Positions 1-12,142 are shown, numbered from the stretch's first letter. The stretch: 64,000 nucleotides of DNA from Medicago truncatula (GCF_003473485.1 NC_053043.1:16273001-16337000); one strand, 5' to 3'. The notes: generated from the sequence alone by a model not told the origin. Numbers and translations: made by a program.

Positions 1-846
1 TATTCTTCTTGCATGAACCTGTAACATTATTTCCTTGCATTTCATTGTGGTAACTCATTTTGTTTCATTTGCGAACAACAACAGTACAACATTAGAACTA
101 AAGTGACACTTCCAACAGTGCTACTCTCACCAAAAAATAACTTGAATACAAAAACCAAAATTTGTGCATTGAAAACTAGCTAGGTTTTCAAATACTATGC
201 AGAGGAAGAATAAGAGAATAGAAAACATCAAAGATTAATGGCAATAAAACATAACTTAAACCACCAGAAGATTAAAACAAACCAGTTACATGATGCATCT
301 GAGATTAGAATCATTAATCTATTTCCACACACCAGTAAACCTTGACTCTCTTACAAGATGAAGCAATTCCATATACTATCAAATCATACTATATATTTTG
401 CTCAAGTCTACAATCTCTTGCTAATTGATTTCTCTAGAAAGGAAATTGAATTTGTAAAGAACTATGGTTTGAAGGTCTTCAATTATTTTATATACAAATA
501 AATGCAATTTCATAAGTCAAGATTATTCTCTAATTTATACAACTACATAACTCAATGAACTTATAAGAAACACATATTATATGACACCATCAAATATTCA
601 TTTTTTTAAATTCCTTCACATGGCAAAATTAAATTGTTGAGTTCTTGTTAATTTTAAGTGAAGTTAACTTAAAAAAAGACGAAAAAAGCATATTAAGATT
701 TACTAGTTCCAGAATTGACCTAATGTATATAAAGACCTCCGTTGGATTTATAAAATGATGCTACACTATATATGAACACAACTACCTCATCCTTCATAAA
801 ACTACTTATTGATAAACAAATAAGTACACAAAAACCAATAACCTGT
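1..846. other. AT-rich intergenic DNA, nothing recognised
   Basis: I see no convincing gene, splice-site pair, RNA gene or transposon end here. Short open frames in this stretch have no recognisable domain and look like chance. Confidence 0.6.
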
Positions 847-1086
847 GTTGATTTATTGGTCCCTGTAATCTTTTCTGGAAGGACACATAAGCCTCTTTTG
901 CCACGTCAAACAATGCCACGTCAGCCACCGTTAGACACATCAGCGTTTTTTTAACAGAAGTTAACGTTAGGGACTAAAACCAAAAAGTTAACAACTTACA
1001 GGGTTTGTTTTAGAACAAAAAAAGATACAGGGACGAAAATCAAAAACACGCAAGCTTACGGGGACCTTTTACATATTTAAGCCTAA
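847..1086. repeat. One arm of a foldback MITE-type repeat
   Basis: Phrases such as GGTCCCTGTAA, GGGACTAAAACC and a final GGGACCTTTTACATATTTAAGCC resemble the ends of foldback elements common in legume genomes. I cannot find a matching opposite arm with a target duplication, so this is a probable remnant only. Confidence 0.4.
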
Positions 1087-1095
1087 AATTATTAT

Positions 1096-2410
1096 GGCTT
1101 AATTTCATTTTTGGCCCCTATATTTCAAGAAGTTGCGATTTTGGCCCCCTAACTAATTAAAATAAAAACAGCCCCCTATGTATTGGATCTTTGGCAGTTT
1201 TGGCCCCAAACTAATTAAAATACAAAACAGCCCCCTATGAATTGGATCTTTGACAGTTTTGGCCCCCTAGACCAATTTTGACTCGGTCAATGCTGACGTG
1301 GCACTTCAAAGCTGCCACGTGTGCATTGTTTTAATTAAAAATAAATAAAAAAAGCCACATATAAATTAGAGAATTAAATAAATAAATAAAACAACAAATA
1401 ATTAAAAAAAATGAAAAAGAAAAAAAAAGGAAGGAAATCGTGTTCCAAAATCTAATTCTCCCTCTTCTTCCTCTCATCTCTCTCTCCAAAACCCGTTGTT
1501 CCAAAATCTTGAAGCTTTCTGCCACTGCTTCATCACCACCATGGAGTTTTAAAACACTTTTTAACTGATTCAAGAATTGATTCAAGTATAGATATTCATA
1601 CTATTAAAGATTATTCAGATATTCTTGCATTATTCATGCTGACACTGATAATATTGAATTTATAACTGCAGATTAACAAATAACTGAGTAGTTTATAATA
1701 AATATACAGATAGGAAACGACAGAGTGAGGGAGGAAAAAAAGAATTTATATGATAAATATATCAGGCTATTGGATTGTTAGGGAACAATGGATGTGTAAT
1801 TCTTATTCAAGTTATGTATAGGCAACATGAAACTAATATAGCTGTCTTGTTTTGTGCCCTTTATGTTTGTCAAAGTGAATGTGATATGCTCCTTTTTCTT
1901 TTGATAAAAACGAAACTTTTGTTTCGTTTAATAGAACATTATTTCATTATCGTGCTTACATTGAGCTACTCATCTTTTTTTCACTTTTTCCATGCTTATG
2001 TCAATGGGGCAAGTTCTTGAATTAGTGTTTTAGAGAGAGAAGAGAGGAAGAAGAGCTAGAATCAGATTTTGGAACATAATTTCCTTCCTTTTTTTCTTTC
2101 TTTTTTATTTTTTTTAATTATTTGTTGTTTTTTTTTTCATTTATTTAATTCTTTAATTTATATGTGGCTTTTTTTATTTATTTTTAATTAAAACAATGCA
2201 CACGTGGCGGCTTTGAAGTGTCACGTCAGCGTTGACCGAGTCAAAATTGGTCCAGGGGGCCAAAACTGCCAAAGATCTAATACATATGGGGCTGTTTTGT
2301 ATTTTAATTAGTTAGGGTGTCAAAACTGCCAAAGATCCAATACATATTAATTAGTTAGAGGGCCAAAATCGCAACTTCTTAAAACATAGGGACAAAAGTG
2401 CAATCAAATC
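1096..2410. mobile_element. Non-autonomous Mutator-like foldback element, 1.3 kb
   Basis: The left arm (about 1096-1520) reappears inverted at about 2030-2410. Shared phrases include TTTGGCAGTTTTGGCCCC, GCCACGTGTGCATTGTTTTAAT and GGAAGGAAAT. The element is flanked by a 9-bp direct repeat, AATTATTAT, at 1087-1095 and 2411-2419, the TSD size of Mutator-like elements. The arms have diverged, so it is not recent. The interior has no recognisable transposase. Confidence 0.75.
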
Positions 2411-2700
2411 AATTATTATTATTTAGGAACTAATAATATTAAACAAGAACATAGAGGGGATTCAGGAAATCCTAACAATCTATTATCTTTTTGATTCAAG
2501 TATCCTTTTAATTTTTTGTAAATCAACTCTTGAAATCCCACCAATTTACTTTTTAATTAGTATTGATTAATTTATGAGAAGAAACAACGATCCATATGAA
2601 GATTATATACATATCATTTTATTACTTATGCAATTTATACACTTATTCAATAGCTTAATAGGATTGAGGATAATGTGATGTTTAAGCATGAGGTACATTT

Positions 2701-3233
2701 TAGGGATGTTAATGGGTACCCTTTCAGCAGAGTATTATAGTGCTCATCCCCATGCACATATTTAAAAAATAATACTCACACACGAGCCTATATTCTCTAG
2801 ACAACAAGTTTGGTGTCCGTCTCCATACCCTATGGGTATTTAAGAGCCCATACCCGCGTTCATTGCCCGCACTTTTATAACAAAAAGATAACAAATAGCA
2901 AAAATATCACAACATAATTAAAATATGATTTGAAATATTTTAAATCAACATATAAAATATTACTCATGATATTAGCCAAATAAAAACCATATAAAATATA
3001 AAATACAAGTGCATATTACAATAAATAACAAAAGACTTGAGATTAATTAACTAACTTTAATATTAAATAAAATTATTGATATAGTCTATATAATGTCAGG
3101 GCCTGCGGTGGGGTAGGTACTAGAGTGCCCGTACCCGCGCTCATAACCATTCAAATTTGTAGACCCGAGTCCAGGCCCATACCCACAATGCGTATTTACG
3201 CGTCTATCCAAGATATTTTTGCGAGTGCCCATT
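2701..3233. mobile_element. hAT-like relic in the promoter block, copy 1
   Basis: It begins TAGGGATGTTAATGGG and ends near GTGCCCATTAGAC, which is a degenerate inverted copy of the start. The interior is rich in GGGTACCCG-like words. Orthologous relics lie at 11301-11838 and 32217-32752, so it inserted before the block duplicated. The hAT assignment rests only on the TAGGG-type end and is tentative. Confidence 0.45.
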
Positions 3234-3508
3234 AGACTTGGTTCCAATTGCCATTCTTAATTTTCTTGTTTTTTTGCTTTCTTATTTTTTATTTTTTTAT
3301 CTTGTTTTGAAATAATAATAATAATAATTTGTCCATGTTTGATGAATTTCTTTTGACTTGTTTGTTTGCTTTCTTATTTTTTTTATCTTGTTTTGAAATA
3401 ATAATAATAATTTGTCCATGTTTGACTAATTTCTTTTAACATTATTTATTGCGAATCATTAAATAAAAGATGATTTAATTGTTCATGCCTATCCTAATCT
3501 CAATAATT

Positions 3509-3517
3509 GATAAATAG
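3509..3517 (+). promoter_or_regulatory. TATA-like element of defensin-like gene 1
   Basis: The sequence GATAAATAG lies about 50 bases before the ATG. It aligns with the full TATAAATACAC of genes 4 and 5 but has G at the first position. This is inferred from position and comparison between paralogues. Confidence 0.5.
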
Positions 3518-3563
3518 ACACTCAATATTGGAATAACAGACCAACATATTTTTTAATTGTATA

Positions 3564-4046
3564 ATGACGAACCAAATGTCAACATCTTTCAGTTTCTTTG
3601 TCATCTTGGTTTTAGTTGTTGCAGGTAATAGTCTTCTCCACCATTATCACATAGTTGTTAAATTATAAATGATAAATCTCTAAAAAATTTCATTTAAATT
3701 TTGTTTGAGCATAGGGCAATTAATACAGGTAGAAGGTGAATGCACAAAAATTGTTGGTAGCTGTGCAAGACAAGATTGTTCTGAACACTGTAATTCCTTT
3801 GCAAGAGGCGTTCGTGTTTTAGGATCGTCATGTTCATTCTATAACTTATGCACTTGTACTTATGATCAGCCACCACCTGGATTGACACCACCTGGTAACT
3901 GTGGTATTGGGATGGGAATTTGCACTGGTGACTGTCAAGATGATTGTTGCAACAAAAGGTGTGTTAGTAGATATAGTAAAACGGGTGTTGGGAAGTGTGT
4001 TGATGCCCTTGATATGAGTCTTTGCCTTTGTTCCTATGATCGTTGA
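3564..4046 (+). CDS. Secreted two-domain defensin-like cysteine-rich peptide, gene 1
   Basis: Two exons, 3564-3624 and 3715-4046, give 130 residues. Exon 1 encodes a hydrophobic signal peptide (MTNQMSTSFSFF, then ILVLVVA), and the 90-bp intron has GT-AG ends and splits a codon after its first base. Exon 2 encodes the mature part with 16 cysteines. Domain 1 is C-x6-C-x4-C-x3-C-x13-C-x5-C-x-C, a proline-rich linker follows, and domain 2 is C-x6-C-x3-C-x3-CC-x3-C-x11-C-x8-C-x-C. The Cx3C and CxC pairs are typical of plant defensin-like (CS-alpha-beta) peptides, which are exported and often act in defence or reproduction. The target is unknown. The start is chosen because the ATG and signal peptide are shared with genes 2 and 3. 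It is not a nodule NCR peptide, which would have 4 or 6 cysteines. Confidence 0.82.
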
Positions 4047-4870
4047 GTTTGATCTTAAAGGAAATACAATAAGTATGTATGATATTCATAGCTATTTCAA
4101 ATGTATTATCTTCATGATTTTATTCATCAATTAATTGATAGAATAGTTGACCAACCGAATAGAATATTTTGTAATAATTAGTTATAATAAGGAGGGTGTA
4201 TATTTGCTCCAAAAAAAAGGAGGGTGTATTGATTGCTAAAAAAAGAGGGTGTATTGAATTGAGATTTTAAAGAAATTTTAATGGACATTTTTATGATAAC
4301 ATAGCTTTTTCGTATTCAATCAAGACTTTTATAAAATTTATATAAATTTTGTGGTATTCAATTAAGACAATTAACACTTTTTTTTTTTCAAGCCAACGAA
4401 ATCCGTTGACATTCAATTGAGATTTCTAAGAACTTTTAAAATGTCTGTTGGGATTGAAAATTAAACGGATTTTAATAGATTCATTTATGGAATGGATTGT
4501 GTGAGACTTTTTAATTAAAATACACTCATCCAACAAACTCTTGGGATTTTGTGATACTCTTCCAATTTTGTTTTTTTTGGTACAATACTCTTCCAAAATC
4601 TTTTATGTTCTAATGTGAAAATGACAAGTTATATCTTTTAAATGGTTTCAAATACTAGAATTGATTCATTGATCCATTGTTTCTTTTGGTTGATTACTGT
4701 ACTTTTGTTTTATCGTATGTTAAGAAAAATGCAAGTGTTTCAAATATAAATTGTTTCTTAACGTCGAAATCTTAACTTGATTCATTGTTTCAAATACTTG
4801 AATTTTTTTTTCTAATTATGCTATATCATAATTAGATAGTTGATCAAACTTTACACATTGATGTGTATAT
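4047..4870 (+). repeat. 3' flank of the duplicated gene block, copy 1
   Basis: This matches the downstream flanks of genes 2 and 3, for example GAATAGAATATTTTGTAATA and TAGTTGATCAAACTTTA. It includes the presumed 3' untranslated region with AATAAG/AATAAA-like words. Copy 2 differs by an 821-bp insertion. No other gene is visible. Confidence 0.7.
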
Positions 4871-5096
4871 ATATATGAGAGAAGGCAAAATCATTTCAAT
4901 TATCTTACATGGTCTCTCTCTCTCAAACCCTCACAATGATGTATATATTCCATATTCTCCAATATATTTTCTTTTCTTTTTTATTTTTATTATTATGTTT
5001 TGCTTTTTGCTATATATCACTATTATAGTGAGAATATAGTACTATTGTTCTAAGATAAGATTGTTTTTAGTATATTATCCAGTCTTATATAAAAAT

Positions 5097-5221
5097 GGGT
5101 TTTTCTAACCTATGCAAGATTGCACAGGATAAGGGGTATTTAATGTTCCACTTTTATAGGGTTCTCCATATCTTATTAATGACCCCACTTTCTTGAAAAT
5201 TGATTTTTTTCCTTCTCTCCT
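5097..5221 (+). repeat. Left terminal inverted repeat of the Mutator-like element
   Basis: 125 bp that match the reverse complement of 8689-8813 with about three mismatches. Homology fades after CCTTCTCTCC. Confidence 0.93.
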
Positions 5222-5725
5222 TTCACGTTTAATTCTTCTTTCTTTTTTTCAGGTGTTATTTTTTCCTTCTCTCATTTCTCCTCTGTTAACATTTTTTTTA
5301 TTCTTGTTCCTTTTTTTTTTTTTACGTTTTATTTTTTCCTTGTTCTCTATTTCTTTGAAACAATTTTTTTTTCACATCAAACTTACTCTGCTCCATGCAA
5401 AATCATAAATATTCCATGTAAAAATTGATGAAGATTCGGCTTATGCTACGATGTTCCAATGATTGCGTTTAAAATGACGGTGTTCAAAATGACGGTGTTT
5501 AAAACGATGGTGTTCAAAACTATGGTGTTCAAATTGATAATAATATAACCAAATTTATAATAACGGTGTTCAAATTGACAATAGAATCAAAACTCAAAAT
5601 GACGGTGTTCAAAATAACAGTAAAAAAAATCATCCCAAGACTGATAAAACATACTCAGCTTGCGGTAACCAGTATAACAGGAAAAATAATAATTCCAAGA
5701 CTACTAAAACATACTCAGCCTGATA

Positions 5726-8042
5726 CTAAGACTTTAGATAAAAAACAGGATTCAAATTTTGTTGTGTTTGATCTTCATTCTTCCTCTTCTTGGTGATTGT
5801 TGGTTGAACATAACTTTCTTTGTCCGGACAAGTTGTAACATTGTGCCCCCTTCTCTTGCAAAAAGTACAACTTCTTGCTCTCTTTGACAATTCCATTCCT
5901 CCTTTTGATCGTTTTGTTTTGGGACGACCTTTTGTATTAGACCTTGGCGGATTTTTAATTAAGTCCACTGTATTCTCCACATTCTCAATAGGCCCTCCTT
6001 CACTAAGCATCATATTTACTTCAACCGGTCTTTGAAATTCATCACGACACCAACGTAATGGCAAGTAACTTGTTGGAATCTCAAAACAATCTTTATGAAG
6101 GAATATTGTCAATACATGACGACAAAGAATACCCCAAAACTCAAAGTGCTTGCAACTACAACCAACCACATCACCATCCCATAAGACTTTATGCTTTTGT
6201 GAATGTTGCTCCTTGTAATATTTCACAGTAAATTCTACATGATTTTCTTCACAAATCTTGTATTGAGTTGCCCTCTCAAACTCCTCCTGAAACTTCTTGA
6301 AAGCATATTTTGAGAAAATATTGTAAACTTGCTCCTCTAACGGGGATAAAGATCGAAGTGATGATCCCCTGTATGTATCCAACATGGTATGATGTAATTG
6401 TTTTTGCCCAATGTCCTCAATGGCCAGATCAACCTAAAATTTAGAATAAATTTATAGTCAAATCTACATTGCAAAACATTAACAAGATGGCTAAACTAAA
6501 TTATCATACATATTCTTACTTGTTTGAAAAGTTGAGTTAAACATGAACGAGATGAAGTAAAGCGTTTTAGGAATCCATTTATGCTCTCTGATCTTCCAGT
6601 TGTTGTCATGCCCCCAAAGAAATGTCCACGAAGATACGCCGGAACCCAATGTTGCTTAACTTCATACAAGCCTTTTATGTGCTTATTTGCTTCTAGATTG
6701 TACTTGGAAACAATTATAATCCATTCTTCTTCGAAATCATCAATATTGTCAAGCTTGTAAAGCTTATAAAAATCAGCACACCATGAGAAATATCTATTTC
6801 GAAGAATTGAAGTAAACCAACCACTAAATTTAGCAGTAATGTGCCATATACAAAAAGCATGTTTTGTGGATGGCATTTCAAAAGCAATAGCTTGAGTCAT
6901 CCATGGATCTTGATCAGTAATGATTGTCTTTGGAGGCTTCTTCATGAGAGTAACAAAAGTCTGTGAAAAAAATAAATAATAACAATCATATAGAAAATAC
7001 ATTGGGATACTATATAACAAGATGAAAATAATAGTCTATGAATGGTAATAAAAAGAGAGAGAGATGTATATGAACTTACTTTCATTAACCATTGAAATGT
7101 AGACACCGTTTCATTTCGAATGAGCGCACAACCAAACAATATTGTTCTGCCGTGATTGTCGACTCCAACAAAAATGCCAAAAGGCATATTATAAGTATTT
7201 ACCTTGTAAGTAGTATCAAATGCAACAGCATCTCCATACTGTTGGTACAATTCAAAACAATGAGGTGGAGACCAAAATATATTTTCTAGTCTTTTTTCTT
7301 TATCAACCGTAAATTCAAATTGGAAGCATGAGTTTTCTTCCTTGGATAACTTACAAAGTTGTAAAAGATCATTAGCATCACCATTCATGTTATCTTGATG
7401 AATCTTATTAAAGAAATTATGAATATCTTTCTCAAGAAATCGAAGATCTCCATGTTTTACATTTTTCTCAAGCTCCATAACACGCATTATTTGCTTGACT
7501 GAAAGATCGGCTTCTTTTAATAGCAATATCCGCTTCTCTTCTTCCTTAGAAATTTTGCGGTAAGATGCAAGGAAGTGCACTTGATCTGAAGGTAGTAAAT
7601 CATGATTGTGGTTAGATATAAATTCAAAAACCTGCCACTCTTCTGGAAAAATCTCGAAGGATTTCTTCAATTTGATTGTCATGCTTGCCTTGCATCCACA
7701 TCTCGAAGATGGTCTATTTCGTTGTTCTTTAGACGGATCTTGAATTTTTTTATCAGGAAATCCTCCGCGGTGACAAAACAAATCTCTCCTGTGCATTATC
7801 CCATTTTTATTAACAAACCTACCTTTTCTAATTGAGAACCCACTCCTTTTGGCATAATTCTCATAAAATTTGAAAGCTTCTTCCTCACTTAGAAAACACT
7901 GCCCTATAAAAGGTTCAAAATCGTTTTCAATAGTAATTGCTTCTTGTTCATTGCTACTCAACTCAACTACTCCACTTTCTGAATTACCACATGGTTCATT
8001 GTTTGGAAGATTGTTCAAATCAACCAAATTTGTGATTCTCAA
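5726..8042 (-). CDS. FAR1/FRS-like MULE transposase
   Basis: Three exons on the - strand, 8042-7080, 6960-6520 and 6433-5726, join in phase with GT-AG introns and give 703 residues. Residues about 43-149 form a FAR1-type DNA-binding region, including a CGC motif and a later HNH. The MULE transposase core has D276, D337 and E446, with the usual C-x2-H (C358, H361) between the second D and the E. A SWIM zinc finger (C560, C562, C572, H574) and a C-terminal zinc knuckle (C657, C660, H665, C670) follow. This is the domain order of FHY3/FAR1-related proteins, which descend from MULE transposases. Because it sits between TIRs and a TSD, I call it a transposase that cuts and rejoins DNA in the nucleus, not a host light-signalling factor. 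Confidence 0.88.
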
Positions 8043-8688
8043 CCTACATAAATAAATTGAAAGCAGGAAGGTTTAAAATGTGGAGTAGAGTTGCAAAGCA
8101 ATTGAAAGAACAACTAATAACAAATGTATTAATATGAAAGAACAACTGATAACAAATGTAATAACATGAAAAAACAAGTAAGAATTTACTATGGGTTCTT
8201 TTTCACTTGCCATAATAATTGTATTAACTTTTTTTGAAACAACATATTATAAGGGAACAAGCAGATAAAAGAAACTACAACAATGGTAAAAGAACAAAAA
8301 CAGAAAAAGGGAACAACATAAACAAAACCAAAACAGCAATGGGTATAAATGAAGAACAATTGAAACAAAGAACAATAACAATGAAGAAGAAAAAAAAACG
8401 TGTTTTAGTGGCAGTGGAACAATTGAAACAAAGAACAATGAATAAGAACAAGAACAATGATTAAGGAATTAACTCACTCAGGTACAACAACCATATGAGT
8501 ATAAATGGGTTGTTCTTTTTCACTTGTCATATCCTTGCATAAAGTCCTTCAAAGCAGAAGAAGAAAGTGACGTGAGAGCATAATAAGTTTTAGTTTTGGT
8601 GTGTTTTAATGGCAGTGGAGAGAAGAAACAAGAATAAAATCTGAAAAGGTGAGGAGGAAGAAGAATAAAACGTAAAAAATAATATCAG

Positions 8689-8813
8689 AGGAGAGAAGGA
8701 AAAAAATCAATTTTCAAGAAAGTGGGGTCATTAATAAGATGTGGAGAACCCTATAAAAGTAGAACATTAAATACCCCTTATCCTGTGCAATCTTGCACAG
8801 GTTAGAAAAACCC
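8689..8813 (-). repeat. Right terminal inverted repeat of the Mutator-like element
   Basis: Partner of 5097-5221. The end reads GGTTAGAAAAACCC, followed directly by the 9-bp target duplication. Confidence 0.93.
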
Positions 8814-8822
8814 TATAAAAAT

Positions 8823-9271
8823 TAATAGAATACAAACAGGGTGGGACTTATATAACTTAAATTTAATTACATTGATATTAGAGATTACATTAAAAAGGAG
8901 TGAAAGTTTTTACAAGATTTCCATATAATCATAATTCTAACTTAAAATTAGATAGTATAGGAGAGAGTGAGAAGTGTCTCCAAATATAAAATCACAATCG
9001 ACATTGCAATTTTGATCTTTTTTTTCTTCTTAATTTATGTATTGATTGGGGTACCATTTTTTATTCAAACTATGAAGAAGAAAATTTTAACTTAGTTCAG
9101 CTTCTGCAATTTGCTTCATAAGATACAGTAGAAAGAATTGTCGAGTATGTCAATGCATTTTGTTTAATGGACGATAATCTCATGACTAAGATATTGACAC
9201 ACTCTCAATCCACTGTGACGCTTTGTGATTCAACCATTTGTTTTTAACATTATGTAACCAAATCTAAAAAG
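8823..9271. other. Intergenic DNA, nothing recognised
   Basis: AT-rich, with no gene or mobile-element end that I can support. Confidence 0.5.
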
Positions 9272-10563
9272 TGTTAGAACAAGAATGGTTTATAGAAGTC
9301 CTCTAGGGTTTTGATGATAACAGAGTATTGAAGAACAATTGGAATACTAACAAGTGTGCTGAATCTAAGAATGAGTCTATCATGAAGAATGCATATATGA
9401 AGAGCATCAGAAGGAACATGAGAAGCTTAGAATATCAAAAGGAAGTTCAACCAGAAGTCAACGTCCTTAGAAGAATGATGCTTCACAGAAGCTAGAAAGT
9501 GATCTCAACATATTTTGTGTAGGACATCAGACTCAGAAGATGACTACCATACTTGGATATGAGGAACCCATATAATCCACATATGCTTTTGTCTTATTCT
9601 TTGATTTGTCTCTATCATAGTATCTGATAGAGTAGTTCTTTTGTATACTTCTATCTATGCGTGAAACCAGACATAAGACTTCAAGAACAAAAAGAATGCA
9701 ACATATAATTCTTCTTTCAGCAAAGGAAATTCAAAGGACTTTCCAACGGAATTATCCATATCAGAAAAAGGGGCAACATTCTTGATTGGAGCTTCTCAAC
9801 AAATTTATTTGCGCTGGCACTCTTGTCCAACGTCTCTCATTTCAGTACCTATATAAGGAGTTGCAGGCATGAAGAAGAAGAAACAAGACTCTGCTATTTT
9901 TCTATGTCAATACTCTGTCAAATTAAATTGAGCAAAACACTTAGGATTTTAGCTTTGAAGTTCACACTCCCTTCGTCCCTCTATATAAGCACCCTTTTAT
10001 TAGAGACAAAGGGTGCTTATATATATGGACGGAGGGAGTATCTTAGAAATCCTAAAGAGTTCGTTCAATTGTTCAGTTTACATTACCATTTTTAAATCCA
10101 ATGTAAGATAAACATATTAGAAAAATCTATCGCCTGCGTGCTTGAGTAGATAAGTTTCTTGGTCGAAACTTTAGCACCTAGGAAGTCTCCGTCAGTTGTG
10201 ATTGAGCAAGGGAAAGTCTTAAGAAGTTGTGCTTAGGCAAAGGAAAGTCTCTTGGAGTTTTCCTTGGCAAAGAAGTCTTTAGGTAGTGTCCTAGAGCAGA
10301 AGTTTTAAGCAGGTGTGCTTAAGCATAGAAGCCTCTTGCAGTTGTGCTTGAGCAAAGAGAAGTATTAGAAGTGTCCTTGAGCAATTTGTAATTCAGAGTG
10401 ATTATAGTGTAATCCCTTTGAAGTGAAAGGGGATTGGACTACTCCTCTGTTGTGGAAGGAACTAGTATAAAATTGCTTTACGTCTGCTTTCTCTTTCCCT
10501 ATCTCTTTATTTGTGTGTTCTGTACTTTATCCGCTGCATTCAGATGTTGTGTCGGATTCTACA
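9272..10563 (+). mobile_element. Copia-type LTR-like dispersed repeat, copy 1
   Basis: It begins TGTTAGAACAAGAATG and ends near GGATTCTACA. Relatives occur at 54524-55620 and in pieces at 15391-15600 and 53146-53460. From 10120 to 10400 it contains degenerate units around AGTTGTGCTTGAGCAAAG, then GTGATTATAGTG, features I associate with LTRs of legume Sirevirus-like copia elements. I see no 5-bp target duplication, so the ends may not be the true LTR ends. Confidence 0.55.
9967..10038. mobile_element. Very short Stowaway-like MITE nested in the LTR-like repeat
   Basis: CTCCCTTCGTCC at the left and GGACGGAGGGAG at the right are inverted repeats typical of Stowaway ends. The 72-bp unit folds on itself through AAGCACCC and GGGTGCTT. 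A TA follows on the right, but the left flank is CA, so the TSD is not intact. Confidence 0.6.
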
Positions 10564-11110
10564 TACCTCAAATTATGACCAAGCTTTGACTCACAGAAAA
10601 AGAATCTACAAAAAAACCAACACAATATATTATCCACCTTTAATCTTATAACTAAAGTTACAAACATTACCAAAGTTCTTCATTGTCTTCAATTTTCATA
10701 CTTGTTAGGCTGATTTAACTATCAACAAAGTTTTGAATAATAATAAAAGATAGTAGATTATATTCTCACAACCAATCTACCTTATTGTGGGCTTGAAGAA
10801 AGTTGTCTTATCTCATGGACAATACAAATGACTTCATTTATGTTTTGTTGAGTTCTTCGTTGATACAAAGCTTAGTGTTAGCACAACATGTGATTGAGAT
10901 GAGATAAAATGCAAACACAATATTTGATTTTTAATTGGTTATATAAATATTTGAATTGAAAATGTGCTCCAATTAAAATGTTAGGTGCAAACCAAAGGTG
11001 TGAATTAGGAATAAAAAGTGAACTTCTTTATCTATATCTACATATATTGTCTTATATTTTCATAACAAAAAAAGGTTCATGAAAAATAATTTGTAGTTTC
11101 TTTGACATAT
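10390..11110 (+). repeat. Flank of gene 2 duplicated upstream of gene 3
   Basis: This 0.7-kb stretch matches 15391-15916 joined to 30252-30480. Shared landmarks are ACCAAGCTTTGACTCACAG, TTCGTTGATACAAAGCT and AACATGTGATTGAGATGAGA. The join falls exactly at the Ogre-like insertion, so positions near 10880-10890 represent the related empty site. Confidence 0.85.
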
Positions 11111-11300
11111 TGTCTTATCTTTTAATTTTTTGTAAATCAACTCTTGAAATCCCACCAATTTACTTTTTAATTAAGTATTGATTAATTTATGAGTAGAAAG
11201 AGATTATATACTTATCATTTTATTACTTATGCAATTTATACACTTGTTGAATAGCCTAATAAGATTGAGATAATTTCATGTTTAAGCACCGGATACATTT

Positions 11301-11838
11301 TAGGGATGTCAATGGGCGCCCTTTGAGTAGAGTACTATATAATGCTCATCCCCATTCACATATTTTTAAAAAAATCCTCATACACGAGCCCATACACTCT
11401 GGATAACAAGTTTGGTGTCCGTCTCCATACCCTATAGGTATTTAAGAGCTCATACTCGTGTCCATTACCCGCACTTTTACAACAAAAAGATAAGAAATAA
11501 AAAAATATCACAACATAATTAAAATATGATCTAAAATATTTTAAATCAACATATAAAATAGTACGCATGATATTATTTAGCCAAATAAAAACCATATAAA
11601 ATACAAGTGCATATTACAATAAATAACAAAGAATTGTGATTAATTAACTAACTTTAATATCAAATAAAATTATTGATATAGTCTATATAATGTTCGGGCA
11701 TGCGGCGGGGTAGGTACTTGAGTGCCCGTACCCGTGCCCATACCCATTCAAATTTGCAGGTAATCATCCGAGTCCAGGCCCATACCCACAATGCGGGTAT
11801 TTACCCGTCTATGGTAGGTATTTTTGCGGGTGCCCATT
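11301..11838. mobile_element. hAT-like relic in the promoter block, copy 2
   Basis: It begins TAGGGATGTCAATGGG and ends GGGTGCCCATTAG. It sits at the same place relative to gene 2 as 2701-3233 does to gene 1. Confidence 0.45.
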
Positions 11839-12142
11839 AGACTTGGTTTCAATTGCCATTCTTAATTTTCTTTTTTGTTTGCTTTCTTATTTTTATTTTT
11901 ATTTATCTTGTTTTGAAATAATAATTATATTTGTCCATGTTTGATGTATTTCTCTTGACTTGTTTGTTTGCTTTGTTATATATATTTTTATCTTGTTTTG
12001 AAATAATCAATAATAATTTGTCCATGTTTGTTGACTTTCTTTTTGACATTATTTATTGCGAATCATTAAGTAAAAGATTATTTTTGGTTACATTAAGTAA
12101 AAGATTATTTAATTGTTCATGCCTATCCTAATCTCAATAATT

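Larger units (their letters stand above)
2415..3563 (+). repeat. Upstream part of the duplicated defensin-like gene block, copy 1
   Basis: This stretch is similar to about 11110-12195 and about 31935-33914, which precede genes 2 and 3. Shared landmarks are a run around AAATCAACTCTTGAAATCCC, a hAT-like relic beginning TAGGGATG, and a 60-80 bp unit with TTTGTCCATGTTTGATGAA present twice here. The homology continues past the gene to about 4870, so the duplicated unit carried promoter, gene and 3' flank together. Confidence 0.8.
5097..8813 (-). mobile_element. Apparently complete Mutator-like element with FAR1-type transposase
   Basis: The element is 3717 bp. Its 125-bp TIRs (5097-5221 and 8689-8813) begin GGGTTTTTCTAACCT and differ at only about three positions. 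It is flanked by a perfect 9-bp duplication, TATAAAAAT, at 5088-5096 and 8814-8822. The interior holds a single gene on the - strand with all three catalytic residues. TIRs, 9-bp duplication and transposase class all fit a Mutator-like element. Nothing visible disables it, so it may be autonomous. Confidence 0.92.

Noticed and set aside
3564-4046. Nodule-specific NCR peptide
   Set aside because: NCR peptides have 4 or 6 cysteines in a short mature part; these have 16 in two domains.
5726-8042. Domesticated host FAR1/FRS regulator
   Set aside because: It sits between near-identical TIRs and a perfect target duplication, so it belongs to a transposon. Host use is not excluded.
8234-8464. Lysine/asparagine-rich frame in the right part of the MULE
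   Set aside because: Low-complexity AAC/AAA repeats with overlapping frames on both strands, and no homology.
9272-10563. Solo LTR with precise ends
   Set aside because: The flanking bases do not form a 5-bp duplication, so I report it only as an LTR-like repeat.
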